From assembly GCA_023515795.1 (NCBI GenBank), contig JALGPX010000023.1:23717-66041 (forward strand): a DNA stretch of 42,325 nt, written 5' to 3'. The DNA comes from Amoeboaphelidium occidentale. Lineage: Eukaryota; Aphelidiomycota; Aphelidea. How positions within the stretch are numbered: the first letter of the stretch is position 1; the number at the start of each line of letters is the position of its first letter. The position numbers were made by a program, and so were the translations under genes. Shown piece by piece: positions 1-10,184 of this stretch. The notes under the pieces were generated by a model. The model was not told where the DNA came from. It made no database searches and saw only the letters and a program-made list of their open reading frames with translations.

Positions 1-1
1 A

Positions 2-1990
2 GCCCAAGAACAGCTGCTGAAGGGCAACGCCAAATGGAAGAAGATTAAGAGGCATCCCAAGTTTTACGGACAAGGATGGAATGAGACGAATTTGAATGAA
101 TTTCTGGTTGTCACAGACACAAATGCTTTTCAAGACACTTCTTCTTTCTTACGGAATTTCAGTGCATCGATCGCAGAAGAGTTTCCTGATGCTCATACGG
201 AATTTCTGGAAGGGACAGTCGTCAAGAATCTTCGTTTCGATTTTCAAGCTAAAGGGCCAAGCCCTCTAAATTCGGATGGGCTTTCCGTTTATGTGATTTC
301 TACCAACCAGACTATGGATAAGTTTGGCTCTTTTGTTTATGCAATTTTGCAGAATGAAAATGTTCTTTATGTTGAGCCAAATCATGTTCTTTCCGCTTAC
401 GGTTACACCCAAAAGGTCGACTACAAATTGTGGCATTTAGATGTTTTAAGTAACAGGGAAAATTTTAAACTCAATGGCGTGTATTTTTATAATTATACCG
501 GCAGAGGTGTCATCGTTCATGTTTTGGATTCAGGTGTCTACGTTGATCACTCAGAGTTTGAAGGGCGTGCGTCTATTTATTATACATGCGAACGGTACAT
601 AGATGACTGCCCAGAAGGAAACGATGATTGTTTGGGGCATGGAAGTGCTGTTGCTGGTGTGATCGCTGGTAGAACTCATGGCGTCGCAAAGAAGGCATTG
701 ATTTACTCTTCAAAAGTACTCAATCGTTATGGTCAAGGCACTACTTCTGATGTACTTGAAGCTTTGAAATTTATAAGTCAGTCAGAATCTAATTTTGGTT
801 CTGTTATCAATATGTCTTTGGGTGGTGTTCCTTCGTATACTTTGAATCGCTTGATTTTTCTCTTGACAAATGAGATGCGTATGGTTTTTGTGGTTGCGGC
901 TGGAAATAGTAAAAGAGATGCTTGTTTAGAAGGCCCTGCGAATTCTCCTGATGCTATTACTGTTGCCAGTCACAATATCCAAGGCGTTCGATCTTCTTTC
1001 TCAAACTACGGAAATTGTGTTGATTATTATGCACCGGGTGAAGGAGTTAGATCATTATTTATCCATGGTCCGCACTCTTACAGGTTCATGTCAGGAACTA
1101 GTTTTGCTGCTCCTTGTATCGCTGGAATTGCAGCTCAACTCTTGCAACAGAATCCTTCTTTTACTCCAGCCCACATAAGACGAGTTCTGTCACGAACCGC
1201 TAAGGGGGCAAAGGTCAAGAATTTTGTTGAAGGTTCTTCTAGAGCAGTCTCCTCTAATGTTGCCCTTCCGTGTCACGGTTTAACTTATGAGTTTGCTTGT
1301 ATTCCACTCAAAGGCTATTGTTTAGAACCTTACTGCGATTTGGATCCATCGCTCAAAAAGCAGCCTAATTTGCTGTGGGACTTAGATGAGAATGCCAAAC
1401 AGAGCGTCAAGTTCTATCGTCCGTTTTTTACTGCTTTTAAACAATCGAGGATATTTTTGTATTTGTACGATAATGTTCTTATGGAGGAAAAAGATTCCCG
1501 TTTCTCGTTGGAAGTTTATGACAGAAATGATGGTAACCTTATGGAAGAATCTACAGGCAGAACATATCCGTTGATGATAGATTTCGAAGTCAAGACAAAC
1601 AAGTCTTACCTCTTCCGAATTGTTAAAGAAACTCAAGACAAGCTTTATTCTTCCTTTGTCCTTTATATTGAAGCGCCAAGACACTGCTTGGATGTATTTC
1701 ATGGAGACCCAGTGTGTTCTGACAGAGGTGTTTGCGACAAAGAATCTGGAAAATGTTTATGTAACGATGGGTTTGAAGGAGTTGATTGTGGTTCATCAAC
1801 ATGGGATAATTTTAGGAGAAGGCATCGTGGTTGGTGGTACAAATGGTTAATTGGGGATGTTCATGTTCACTATCCTGTGCCTTCGGTTGTGTTATCCTCG
1901 ATTGTGGTTGCTGGAACTTTTGTTATTCGTCAGATCATCAAGTATTATTCTTCCAAGCGCTACAGAGGATACTCAGCTATTGTGTATTAA
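2..1990 (+). CDS. Membrane-anchored subtilisin-like serine protease (S8), 5' end missing
   Basis: The frame is open from the first bases of the window and no ATG precedes the conserved part, so the N-terminus lies outside. Numbering from the codon at 92, an inhibitor-I9-like prosegment covers about residues 1-100. The subtilase domain follows, with catalytic Asp146 (LDSG), His183 (GHGSAVAG), oxyanion Asn272 (AAGN) and Ser337 (GTSFAAP), in proteinase K-like order. After about 110 further residues comes a Cys-rich EGF-like module (about 533-571, with the ending CLCNDGFEGVDC). A hydrophobic segment (about 595-615) and a short basic tail finish the protein. Inference: a type I membrane protease with its catalytic domain outside the cytoplasm. 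The EGF module and anchor are unusual for secreted fungal subtilases. The next gene starts 58 bp downstream on the same strand. The protease call is firm; substrate and exact cell location are unknown. Confidence 0.93.
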   Translation, partial: AQEQLLKGNAKWKKIKRHPKFYGQGWNETNLNEFLVVTDTNAFQDTSSFLRNFSASIAEEFPDAHTEFLEGTVVKNLRFDFQAKGPSPLNSDGLSVYVISTNQTMDKFGSFVYAILQNENVLYVEPNHVLSAYGYTQKVDYKLWHLDVLSNRENFKLNGVYFYNYTGRGVIVHVLDSGVYVDHSEFEGRASIYYTCERYIDDCPEGNDDCLGHGSAVAGVIAGRTHGVAKKALIYSSKVLNRYGQGTTSDVLEALKFISQSESNFGSVINMSLGGVPSYTLNRLIFLLTNEMRMVFVVAAGNSKRDACLEGPANSPDAITVASHNIQGVRSSFSNYGNCVDYYAPGEGVRSLFIHGPHSYRFMSGTSFAAPCIAGIAAQLLQQNPSFTPAHIRRVLSRTAKGAKVKNFVEGSSRAVSSNVALPCHGLTYEFACIPLKGYCLEPYCDLDPSLKKQPNLLWDLDENAKQSVKFYRPFFTAFKQSRIFLYLYDNVLMEEKDSRFSLEVYDRNDGNLMEESTGRTYPLMIDFEVKTNKSYLFRIVKETQDKLYSSFVLYIEAPRHCLDVFHGDPVCSDRGVCDKESGKCLCNDGFEGVDCGSSTWDNFRRRHRGWWYKWLIGDVHVHYPVPSVVLSSIVVAGTFVIRQIIKYYSSKRYRGYSAIVY

Positions 1991-2048
1991 GTATTTTTTA
2001 AATTGATAAATATTTCTTTTCGTGCTCCATCTGTCCTAAACTCTTCAG

Positions 2049-3572
2049 ATGATTGATCCAATTTCAGGCAGTTCAGACTCAGAGAGCGATTTCGTTATCG
2101 AGAACGAAGACATTTTGTATGGCTCCAATAGAGACTTTACTAAATTGTATAATCGATTGAAGATGGGCGTAGTCACGGGTAACGCGCCGGGCAACGTTTA
2201 CAAAGAAGCAACGACGACAAAGTTGACAAGCAAAGTGGGAACACGTCTTAACGCATCCGATAGTGGATCGCCTGTAGCAGCAGCACCCTCTGAACCGCCT
2301 TCATTGTCAGGCTCGCGTAAGGCAAATGGTGTAACCGTTCAAAGAACTGATAAATCCGATCGCGCTACGACTGAACAAGTTTTGGATCCACGAACACGCA
2401 TAATTCTGTTGAAGATGCTGAACCAGAATGTTTTCTATGAGCTTAATGGATGCATTTCTACAGGAAAAGAAGCAAATGTTTATCACGGTGTCACAGAAGA
2501 TGGTCAGCATAGAGCTGTCAAGATTTACAAGACGTCGATTCTTGTCTTCAAAGATAGAGACAGATATGTCACCGGAGAATTCAGATTTAAGAGTGGCTAT
2601 AGTAAACATAATCCCAGAAAGATGGTCAAAGTCTGGGCTGAGAAGGAAATGAGAAATCTCAAGAGATTGTACAATGCTGGAATACCGTGCCCTGAACCAT
2701 TCTTGTTACGTAGCCATGTCTTGGTGATGGAATTTATTGGCGATCGCAAAGGAATGTCAGCTCCACGATTGAAAGACGCTGATATTCTGGAGGAAGACTT
2801 GATCACGACTTATCTCGATTTAATGTTGATTATGAGAAAGATTTATAAGGAATGCCGCCTTGTTCATGCTGATTTCAGTGAGTATAACATTTTATATTAC
2901 AAAAAGCAATTATTCATAATTGATGTCAGTCAAGCTGTTGAGCATGATCATCCTAATGCACTTGAATTTCTGCGTAAGGATTGCTTAAACGTTCACGATT
3001 TCTTTATTCGTAAAGGCATGAAGGTCTTAAGCATTAAAGATATGTTTGATTTTATCACCAGCGATATCGCGCAACATACAAAAGAAGAAATGATCGAGTG
3101 GATGCAAGAACGAATGCTTGACACTAAACCATCATTTGATAAAGAATTCAAGAGTGACGATACAGTATTCATGAAAACATATATTCCTCGCAATTTAAAT
3201 GAAGTCATTAATGTGGAGAAAGAGGTTTATAAAGCATCTACAGAAGGGACAAATGATTTAGTCTATCAGAATATTTCTGGTGTCGTGGGACGCGAAGAAG
3301 TGATAGAACATGAAAGCGAGAGCGGAACAGAGGCTGATACCGATGGTGAAGAAACTGCATCGGAAGCTGAAACTGATAATTACAGCGATTCTGATAATCA
3401 AGACGACTCCGAAGATGAAACTAAGCTCAGCCCGGAAGAAGCCAAAGAATTATTAAAAAAGCAGAGAAAGGAACACAAGAAACTCGTTAAAGAAGCGCGA
3501 AGAGAGAAACGCAAAACGAAAATTCCGAAGGCCGTAAAGAAGCGACAAAGCAAAACTGTCAATAAAAAATAA
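2049..3572 (+). CDS. RIO1: RIO1-type atypical serine kinase/ATPase
   Basis: The product is 507 aa, uninterrupted, starting at an ATG. The RIO domain spans about residues 115-330. It has the modified P-loop STGKEANVY (137-145), the catalytic loop LVHADFSEYN with Asp275 and Asn280, and the metal-binding Asp292 in IDVSQAVEHDHP; the last motif is typical of RIO1 rather than RIO2. The N-terminus is acidic and Ser-rich. The C-terminus is acidic, then Lys/Arg-rich, as in RIO1 orthologues. Known role of the family: late cytoplasmic maturation of the 40S subunit, with release of assembly factors before 18S rRNA cleavage. It sits 58 bp after the protease and 27 bp before the nucleoporin start, so little room is left for separate promoters. 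An AATAAA overlaps its last codons. Confidence 0.95.
   Translation: MIDPISGSSDSESDFVIENEDILYGSNRDFTKLYNRLKMGVVTGNAPGNVYKEATTTKLTSKVGTRLNASDSGSPVAAAPSEPPSLSGSRKANGVTVQRTDKSDRATTEQVLDPRTRIILLKMLNQNVFYELNGCISTGKEANVYHGVTEDGQHRAVKIYKTSILVFKDRDRYVTGEFRFKSGYSKHNPRKMVKVWAEKEMRNLKRLYNAGIPCPEPFLLRSHVLVMEFIGDRKGMSAPRLKDADILEEDLITTYLDLMLIMRKIYKECRLVHADFSEYNILYYKKQLFIIDVSQAVEHDHPNALEFLRKDCLNVHDFFIRKGMKVLSIKDMFDFITSDIAQHTKEEMIEWMQERMLDTKPSFDKEFKSDDTVFMKTYIPRNLNEVINVEKEVYKASTEGTNDLVYQNISGVVGREEVIEHESESGTEADTDGEETASEAETDNYSDSDNQDDSEDETKLSPEEAKELLKKQRKEHKKLVKEARREKRKTKIPKAVKKRQSKTVNKK
3561..3566 (+). terminator. Poly(A) signal inside the last codons of RIO1
   Basis: AATAAA begins 9 nt before the TAA stop at 3570-3572 and forms part of the Asn-Lys-Lys codons. 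Whether it works as the signal is inferred from position. Confidence 0.45.
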
Positions 3573-3599
3573 GTGAGCAGAATCATTTTTCAACCAAAA

Positions 3600-6500
3600 A
3601 TGGAACCAATAGAATTTACGGATTTAAAACTTCTTCAAATTGGAAAGCCTTTAACATTTTCAAGACCTTTCCCAGTGGAAAAGTATCATGCCTCGTGCGC
3701 ACTACTTCAAGTATCCAATAAGTATGGCTATATGATAATTGGGTGTGATTCCGGAGTCAAGAAGTTTTCGTTATCAGCTGTGCAAGATGCTTTCCACGGA
3801 GATAATTCTGAAGCGTTGCCAAAAGCTGAGGCTGAAGTTCCCTCCACCGACGGTTTTGTTAATATTTTAAAGTTATCGCTTGATGAGAAGGTTGTCGCTG
3901 TTTACACTTCGAGCCAGCGAGTTAATAAGGTCAACTTTTACAATGCTTTGGATCTCAGCTTGATTTGCTCTTGGTCAAGCGAAACCGGGGTCGTCTCCAT
4001 TCTGCCGCACTCTGAGAAGGCTGCTTTTATTGTTTCGCTTGAGTCGGGACTTGTTCATGTTGTTGATTATTCTGAGGGCGAAAGCAGAACATTACAGCTC
4101 GACTTTGATGAAGTTTCTTGTATTGCGAACTTCAACGGTAATTTGGTCGTTGGTACAGAAGAAGGCAAAGTTATATTTAATGATGGCAAAGCTAAGCAAC
4201 TGGAAAACGAAAAAGTTATTCATATTCAGCAGCTGAACAAAGAAGAACTACTGATCGCATACGCCAGAGAGGGCAATACTGTTGCATTTTATTTTTACAA
4301 TTCAGTTGATGGTTCTTCCACGCATTTTTATGATGACACGAAACCATTCCCGAATGAGAAACGGCTGTTGCATGTTCACAGCTCTATTTTAGGCCAATGG
4401 GAAGATTGGAATGGCCTGTTTATTACTGTTTTCAGTGCGAGTGACGAGACATGCTATTTTATTAAAATTGACGGTCAATGGTCTGTGGTGGATCTAGATG
4501 AAGGTGGCCGTATCGAACTTCCTATGCCTGAAAAGGACTCTGAAACAGGATCTTTTGGATTAGCATTTGATTTGACTGCAAGCAAAGTTATACCTGCTCC
4601 TAATCCTGATGAAATGCCATTTCCTGCTAAGCCGATTGCTTATGTTTACACAGATCAAGGCGCTTTACTTTCTTATCATGTGTTTGGGCACGATTACAAG
4701 TCATATGAACCAATGAAGAGTGTCAAGGTTCTGCCTTTAGAAAAGTTTGCTGTGAAAAAAACTCCAGCGTTTTCCTTCGCTACGCCTAAACCTGGAAATC
4801 AGACCGCGGAAGTTGCGAAACCAACATCTATGTTTCCTTCTACTGGTTCTAAGCCTGTGCAAGGATCTCTGTCAGTTGGATTTGGGACCTCAACACCATT
4901 AATTGCATCTGATAACAAATTCGGTCAGAAAGAGCAGCAAAAAAGTAGTCTGTTTTCGAATGCAGCTACTTCCGTAGCTCCACCTAAGGCTGTTGATGGC
5001 GGTTTATCTTTCAGTTTTGGAGGTTCATCTGTTGTTGCGAAGGATGAACTAAAAGCAGAAAAAGAAAAGCCTAGTTTTGGATCATTTTCTGTGGCTCCGA
5101 AAGAACCGGAAACTCCAAAGCCGGCTGCAAGTAAAGTTACACCTGCTCAGGCATCAATGGCACCAAAACTTTCAGTCGCTGCAAAAGAAGAAACTATAAT
5201 GACTTCTGCTTCCAGAGAGCATATTCGCCTGTTTAATCAACTTTTTACTGAATTAGACGCTGATTTGCAAAAAATGTCGAAAGCGGTCAAAAATACAGAT
5301 TTCTCTGACATGCATGAAGCTTTGCAAAGCTCACAATGTTTCAGACAGGATATTTTAGAAGATTTGGTTGACAAGAAGGAAAACGAAAAGCAAGTTTGTA
5401 AAGAAGTGGATCAGTCTATTATGCGACTCAAAGAAGCTTTGTTATTGCAAAGGCATAAGCTCAAAGAAGCGGAAGTACAACTCAATCAATTGTTGAAATC
5501 TAGACCACAGAAGGCGCAGAGCAAGAAATTGCCTCCAGAATCTTACGAGCAACAAAGAACTCTTACTAAAGAAATACGAGCTTTGTCTGGACGAATGGAT
5601 GATTTTAAGAATCTTGTTGACTTTATGCTGAATGCTGGATCTGAAGAAAAGAAGAAATATTCCTCCAACTCGTATCAGGATTCTTACAGAGCGCTTAGCC
5701 AAGCGATAATGTTGAAGTCTCGCGATGTTGATTTCTTTTTGAAGAGAATTGACGCTGAACTCATTTCACAAGGCTTGGAAAATGTCAAATTATCCCCTTC
5801 CAAAAAGATCAAAGAGACAGGATCCTCGGACGATGTTCGAAAAGGCAAAAGTTATAGGGATTCAGAATTCAGGCGAAAGACTGCGCAGTTGAAGCAAATG
5901 TTGGCTAATCAGGGAGCAAATTCTTATGTGAATGTGAAACTTCAGTCAACATTAAGTTCTGTACTTTTGAGGAGAGTTACATCGAACGACACTCCAGCTC
6001 CAGAAAAACCAATTCTAGAAAATGATGCCGCTCAAGGATTTGATAATTTCAAAGAAAACGATACCTTGAAGAAAGAACAAGTTCCTTTAGAAACTCCTGC
6101 TAAACCTCTTGGATTCAGTTTTATGGCTTCAGAAGAGACTCCGCGAGCAAAAAACCAGAATGTTACATCAAAGCTGCAGTTCAGCCCACTGGTTTCTACA
6201 GTTGGTATCGAGCCTACGACTACGGTAGAGGAATCTAGTTCAAAAGGATCTAGTTCTATGTTCTTCGCCAAACCACTGGAGAGTACTCCTAGCAAGCAAC
6301 CAAGTTTCAGTTTTGGTGGCGCCATTCAAGCAGCAACAAAAGAGAGTCCAAAGAAAAAGGAAACGAAATCTCTTAGCTTCGGTTTTGTACATGAGGCCAA
6401 TGTGACATCTACACCGTCCAAAGTGGAAGTTATTTCACCTAAAAAAGAAGAAAGTACTCCATCATTCAGTTTTGGCAAATTTGGCGCAGGACTCGGTGAA

Positions 6501-7628
6501 CAAAAGGAACAGAAACCTATGACGTTTAGTTTTACAAAGAAGGAGGAGCCTTTGAAGCAAGCTGAAAGTGATTTGGAAGATTTTACTGTACTGCAAGAAG
6601 AACAAGAGCTGTCAAAGGTGTCTAAAGAATCGGAAACAGCACAAAGTCCAGAAACAGATAATGCAAATGAACCGACCGTCGCAGATAAACTTAAGGCTCC
6701 TTTGTTTTCAGATTCCGTAGTGCTACAGGAAGATTCAATTCTTGAAACACCCACAAAACCACGCGAAGCTATTGTGAAACAAGCAGAGCCTCTGAAAAGT
6801 ACTAAAGAGGATGGAGAATTAGATGCAGGATCTGAGATAATTTCGAAGGAACCGTCTGGAGTTGAGAAGCAATCCTTTGATTTGTCTGGACTGGTCGAAG
6901 AAGTTGAAGGAGAAATGAAAGTGTCAAGTGAGTCTTTAGCAATGGAAGATAGCATGTTCGACGAAAAGTTGGAACTAAACATATCTGGTTTAGGAGCATC
7001 TGTTAAGAATGAGGAGAAGCCTTCGACAATGTTTAATATTTCTACAACTTCTTCAACGGGACCTGGTACATCGTCAAATGCTTTTGGTTCTTCAAATGCT
7101 TTTGGTCAATCGTCAACTGTGGGTGGTTTCGGTCAGACGAGTACATTTGGTGGGTTTGGTTCAACACAAGGATCAAATTTTGAGAAACCAGCTGCTTTTG
7201 GACAATCATCGACACCTGCAGCATATGGAGCGCCCGCCGCTTTTAGCGCTCCAGCTGCTGCTCCTGCGTTTGGATCTCCAAGTTCAACTCCGGCATTCGG
7301 CCAAAGTACTGCTCCAGTATCTGCTTTTGGCCAGCCAAGCCAACTAGGATTTGGAAGCCCAACCGCAGGACCAGGATTTGGACAGCCTTCATCTCTTGGT
7401 TCCGCTCCGACATTTGGTTCTGCTTCACCGTTTGGATTTGCAGCTCCACAGCCTTTTACCACTCCGACCGCATCCACTGGAAAATTATTCGGAGCTGGTA
7501 CAAGTACAAGTTCTGGAGTAAGCTTTGGTCAATTAGCACAGAATACCCAAAATAATTCGCCGTTTGGAGGCTCATCTACTAATAATACAGCGCCGCCAAG
7601 CAACCCTAATTTTAGCCAATTCAGGTAA
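3600..7628 (+). CDS. NUP159: FG nucleoporin of the Nup159/Nup214 family
   Basis: The product is 1342 aa, intronless. The ATG at 3600 is preferred to an in-frame GTG 27 bp upstream. About residues 1-385 look like the N-terminal seven-bladed beta-propeller of Nup214/Nup159, which binds the DEAD-box RNA helicase Dbp5/DDX19. A Ser/Pro-rich stretch with SFSFG-type repeats follows, then a helical coiled-coil region (about 535-780). More FG-type repeats (FSFG, GFG) come next, then an acidic stretch, and a C-terminal block dense in FG and FGQ units (about 1150-1342). Known role: cytoplasmic face of the nuclear pore, mRNA export. The coiled coil before the FG tail resembles Nup214 more than Nup159, where it is C-terminal. 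Antisense open frames here are composition shadows. The SCLT1 gene converges on it, with 60 bp between the stops. Confidence 0.88.
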   Translation: MEPIEFTDLKLLQIGKPLTFSRPFPVEKYHASCALLQVSNKYGYMIIGCDSGVKKFSLSAVQDAFHGDNSEALPKAEAEVPSTDGFVNILKLSLDEKVVAVYTSSQRVNKVNFYNALDLSLICSWSSETGVVSILPHSEKAAFIVSLESGLVHVVDYSEGESRTLQLDFDEVSCIANFNGNLVVGTEEGKVIFNDGKAKQLENEKVIHIQQLNKEELLIAYAREGNTVAFYFYNSVDGSSTHFYDDTKPFPNEKRLLHVHSSILGQWEDWNGLFITVFSASDETCYFIKIDGQWSVVDLDEGGRIELPMPEKDSETGSFGLAFDLTASKVIPAPNPDEMPFPAKPIAYVYTDQGALLSYHVFGHDYKSYEPMKSVKVLPLEKFAVKKTPAFSFATPKPGNQTAEVAKPTSMFPSTGSKPVQGSLSVGFGTSTPLIASDNKFGQKEQQKSSLFSNAATSVAPPKAVDGGLSFSFGGSSVVAKDELKAEKEKPSFGSFSVAPKEPETPKPAASKVTPAQASMAPKLSVAAKEETIMTSASREHIRLFNQLFTELDADLQKMSKAVKNTDFSDMHEALQSSQCFRQDILEDLVDKKENEKQVCKEVDQSIMRLKEALLLQRHKLKEAEVQLNQLLKSRPQKAQSKKLPPESYEQQRTLTKEIRALSGRMDDFKNLVDFMLNAGSEEKKKYSSNSYQDSYRALSQAIMLKSRDVDFFLKRIDAELISQGLENVKLSPSKKIKETGSSDDVRKGKSYRDSEFRRKTAQLKQMLANQGANSYVNVKLQSTLSSVLLRRVTSNDTPAPEKPILENDAAQGFDNFKENDTLKKEQVPLETPAKPLGFSFMASEETPRAKNQNVTSKLQFSPLVSTVGIEPTTTVEESSSKGSSSMFFAKPLESTPSKQPSFSFGGAIQAATKESPKKKETKSLSFGFVHEANVTSTPSKVEVISPKKEESTPSFSFGKFGAGLGEQKEQKPMTFSFTKKEEPLKQAESDLEDFTVLQEEQELSKVSKESETAQSPETDNANEPTVADKLKAPLFSDSVVLQEDSILETPTKPREAIVKQAEPLKSTKEDGELDAGSEIISKEPSGVEKQSFDLSGLVEEVEGEMKVSSESLAMEDSMFDEKLELNISGLGASVKNEEKPSTMFNISTTSSTGPGTSSNAFGSSNAFGQSSTVGGFGQTSTFGGFGSTQGSNFEKPAAFGQSSTPAAYGAPAAFSAPAAAPAFGSPSSTPAFGQSTAPVSAFGQPSQLGFGSPTAGPGFGQPSSLGSAPTFGSASPFGFAAPQPFTTPTASTGKLFGAGTSTSSGVSFGQLAQNTQNNSPFGGSSTNNTAPPSNPNFSQFR

Positions 7629-7648
7629 TGAAAGGATGTTGCAAACGC

Positions 7649-7654
7649 AATAAA
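7649..7654 (+). terminator. Poly(A) signal of the nucleoporin gene
   Basis: AATAAA lies 21 bp after the stop codon, in the 60 bp gap between the convergent nucleoporin and SCLT1 genes. Confidence 0.6.
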
Positions 7655-7688
7655 ATGCTTCATGGATTTAATTGCGATGGGCACAAGC

Positions 7689-10147
7689 CTAAGAAGCGTT
7701 TATTGGTTCGGTTTCTTTATCTAACGAGGAAGACGCTGTGTCCGACACTGGTGTGATTGTTCCGCTCTTTGGATAAGGTTTCAGTGCCAATTTAGTCTCC
7801 ATTATCTGTTTGTGAAACAACGCAGTAGATAGTTCTTCAGGCTTACCACTTTCTTCGTAGGTAGATTCAACACGCTTCCTATCTAGCTGCAGTTTATCAT
7901 GCTGCCGTTCTAAACATTAGTCAAATTTGTAGAAAAACTTACGGAGCTGAGAAAGCTGCGATATCAAATCACTTTCTCTTCTCAGGAGAACTTTAACTTG
8001 AGCAATTGCTGATGCTGCTTTAGCTTCTGCTTCTTTAACCAAAGAATGCATATTACCATGAGCTTTCTTTTCCTTCTCGATTTGAGTTTGCAGATCATCT
8101 TTTAACAATGAAAGCCTAGCAATAACTGTTTGTGCATCTTCAAGTTTCTTTGTCGTTTGCTTAAGCTGTTCTTGAATTTCGGTTATCACTGACTCGTATT
8201 TCTTCTTTGTCGCATGAGCCTCATCTTTCCAGCTTAAGCTCATCTTTTGTTGGTTAACTAAAATGTCTTGAATCTCTGCCTTCTGCTTTTCGTTCAGTGC
8301 TGTTAGAGAATTGAGTTCGTATCTGTATTCGCTCAACTCTTTCTCATGCTTTGATTTCAGCTCATGAACTTCAGTGGATAATTTCATTTTCTCCTCTTCC
8401 ATTTGCTTATTGATCAATGATAGCTGACTCTCAAGTTCAGTAAGCTTTTGAAATGATCTAAGTTTGTCCTGTCTTGATATTTCAACCTCCTTCTCTGCTT
8501 TTGACAACCTGTTTGAAAGCAAATTCGCTTCGTGAGCCAATGATTTCTTTTCAGCTTCAAACTTGTTCATTTCCCTTGCCATGGACTCTTGATAATTCTC
8601 GAGTTTTAGTAAAGCATCTTCTCTGTCTCTATTCTGGCGCAACAATCGCTCGTTCAATTCTATCTGAACAGATTCCAGCCTTTCAATTTCTGTGGGATAT
8701 CGATTGTTTAATCTCTCTAGTTCGCCCTCAATCGCTTTCTTCTCCCTTACGGCTCGCTCCATTTGAACGCTCGCATTTGCGCATTTAATGGATATTGAGT
8801 TGATTTCTTCCAAAAGCTGTCTACGCTCAAGGGCAAAATGATCTTGAAGCATCTGTTTTTCAGCTTTGAACTGGTCTTGATGTCTTCTCAAAGTTTTCTG
8901 CAATCTCTCATCTAATCTTTTGATTTCTTGATTCTTATTTTCAAGTTGCAGCAACACTATGTCCCGTTCCAAGTGAGCGTCTGCTACAGATTGTTTTAGT
9001 TCCTCCTGCTCCTGATACCGTTTTATATCCTGATCATCTTTTTGTTTGAGTTGAGACTCCAGCTTCAGAAGTGTTTGAGATAAAGCTTGATTTTCATCAG
9101 TAAGGACTGCAGCTTCTCGAGTAGCATCACTCAAAGCTGCAGCGAGCTCGTCGCATTGCAGTTGTAAGCCTTTAATTTCTTCATTTAAATCTGCTTCCTT
9201 TCTCGTGAAATTGTTCATATCAGTTAGACCACTTTTATATGCAGCCGTTATTTCTTCGACGCTTTGCTCCAAAACTACTCTCTTTTCTTTTTCCTTACTT
9301 AATTGTTTTCTCATAGCTTTAACTTCGTGTTTAAGCTGTGAATTTTCCTCTGTTAAAACCAATAAGTCCGCACCCTTCGATTTTATAATGTCCTCAGCTT
9401 CCCGTTTCCATTCATAAACAGCCCTAACTTCTTGTTCAGCTTGAATGACCTTTTCATTGGCTTCGCTGATCTGTTTTGCTATTCCTTCAGCGCTGGAATC
9501 ACGATCTTGAACATTTGCCCTCAAATAGCTGATTTCATTTATGAGCTTTCTGTGCTCCGCCATAAGTTTATCATTCTCATCAGTAAGTATGCGTACTCTG
9601 TCGATTAAGTCTGCATGATCCTCTGAATTAATATCAGGCTGTTTTGCATTCTCATTCCTTAATCGAGCTGCTTCAAGTTCAAGTGATTTTACTTGAGCCT
9701 TCAAAGAAGTGTTCTCTGAGTTCAGTTTAGAATTCTCCTTCTCGATCTTTATCATCCTATCATCATATGCTCTTAGTAATGGCTTAACTTCTTCCAAGAA
9801 TACAGAGCTTTTCAAAGACCCTATGGCCTTTTTTGTATCCTCGGAGCCAAGATCTGTCTCAATATCTAGTGGTGGATACTTTTCCTGGTAGCGCTTCAAC
9901 TCATGTCTCAAACGGAATACTACAGATCATTAAAGCTTCAGTTGTAATTACCCAATTCTTCCAGCATATCTGCATTTCCTGTGGAAGATTTTGCTTGATT
10001 CTGATCTGCTCTCCATGTCATCAAGTTCGCATTGTCCACCCAATTCAATCTATTTGGTCCTGCAGCATTTGAGTCCTTCCATGCATCTTCGCTATGCTGG
10101 CGAGCTCTAGCTTGTCTAAGTAGAATGTCAAGTTTGCCTTGGTTCAT
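7689..10147 (-). CDS. SCLT1: Coiled-coil protein resembling SCLT1, a centriole distal appendage component
   Basis: Three exons: 10147-9952, 9919-7943 and 7909-7689, giving 797 aa. The introns are 32 and 33 nt and begin GTAATT and GTAAGT. Almost the whole protein after residue 80 is predicted coiled coil. Resemblance to animal SCLT1 is spread along the length: an N-terminal FLEEVKPLLRAYD-like motif, a central REKKAIEGELE segment, and near the C-terminus a WKDE motif followed by EAKAASAIAQV. Their order matches human SCLT1 as I remember it. Known role: SCLT1 anchors distal appendages needed for centriole docking and cilium formation. The ATG chosen lies 37 bp after the ZW10 stop; longer in-frame starts would overlap ZW10. 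The final exon encodes a non-coiled Ser/Thr-rich tail. Long coiled coils mimic one another, so another centrosomal coiled-coil protein remains possible. Confidence 0.65.
7699..7704 (-). terminator. Possible poly(A) signal inside the last codons of SCLT1
   Basis: AATAAA on the minus strand lies 7 nt before the TAG stop at 7691-7689. It is the only canonical hexamer close to this end. Confidence 0.35.
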
Positions 10148-10184
10148 AGTTGAAACAAGTCCTGATGAGCAAAACAACGGGGTT

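Noticed and set aside
92-94. TTG at 92 as the start of the protease.
   Set aside because: The frame stays open to the window edge and eukaryotic genes rarely start at TTG. The gene is simply truncated. The same reasoning moved the starts of the nucleoporin, ZW10, phytochelatin synthase, coiled-coil, GCP4-like and citrate synthase genes to downstream ATGs.
6032-7477. Several long open frames antisense to and shifted from the nucleoporin gene (up to 218 codons).
   Set aside because: They are Ser, Pro, Gly or Leu-rich mirrors of the FG repeats and acidic regions and start at non-ATG or weak sites. The sense frame has clear family features.
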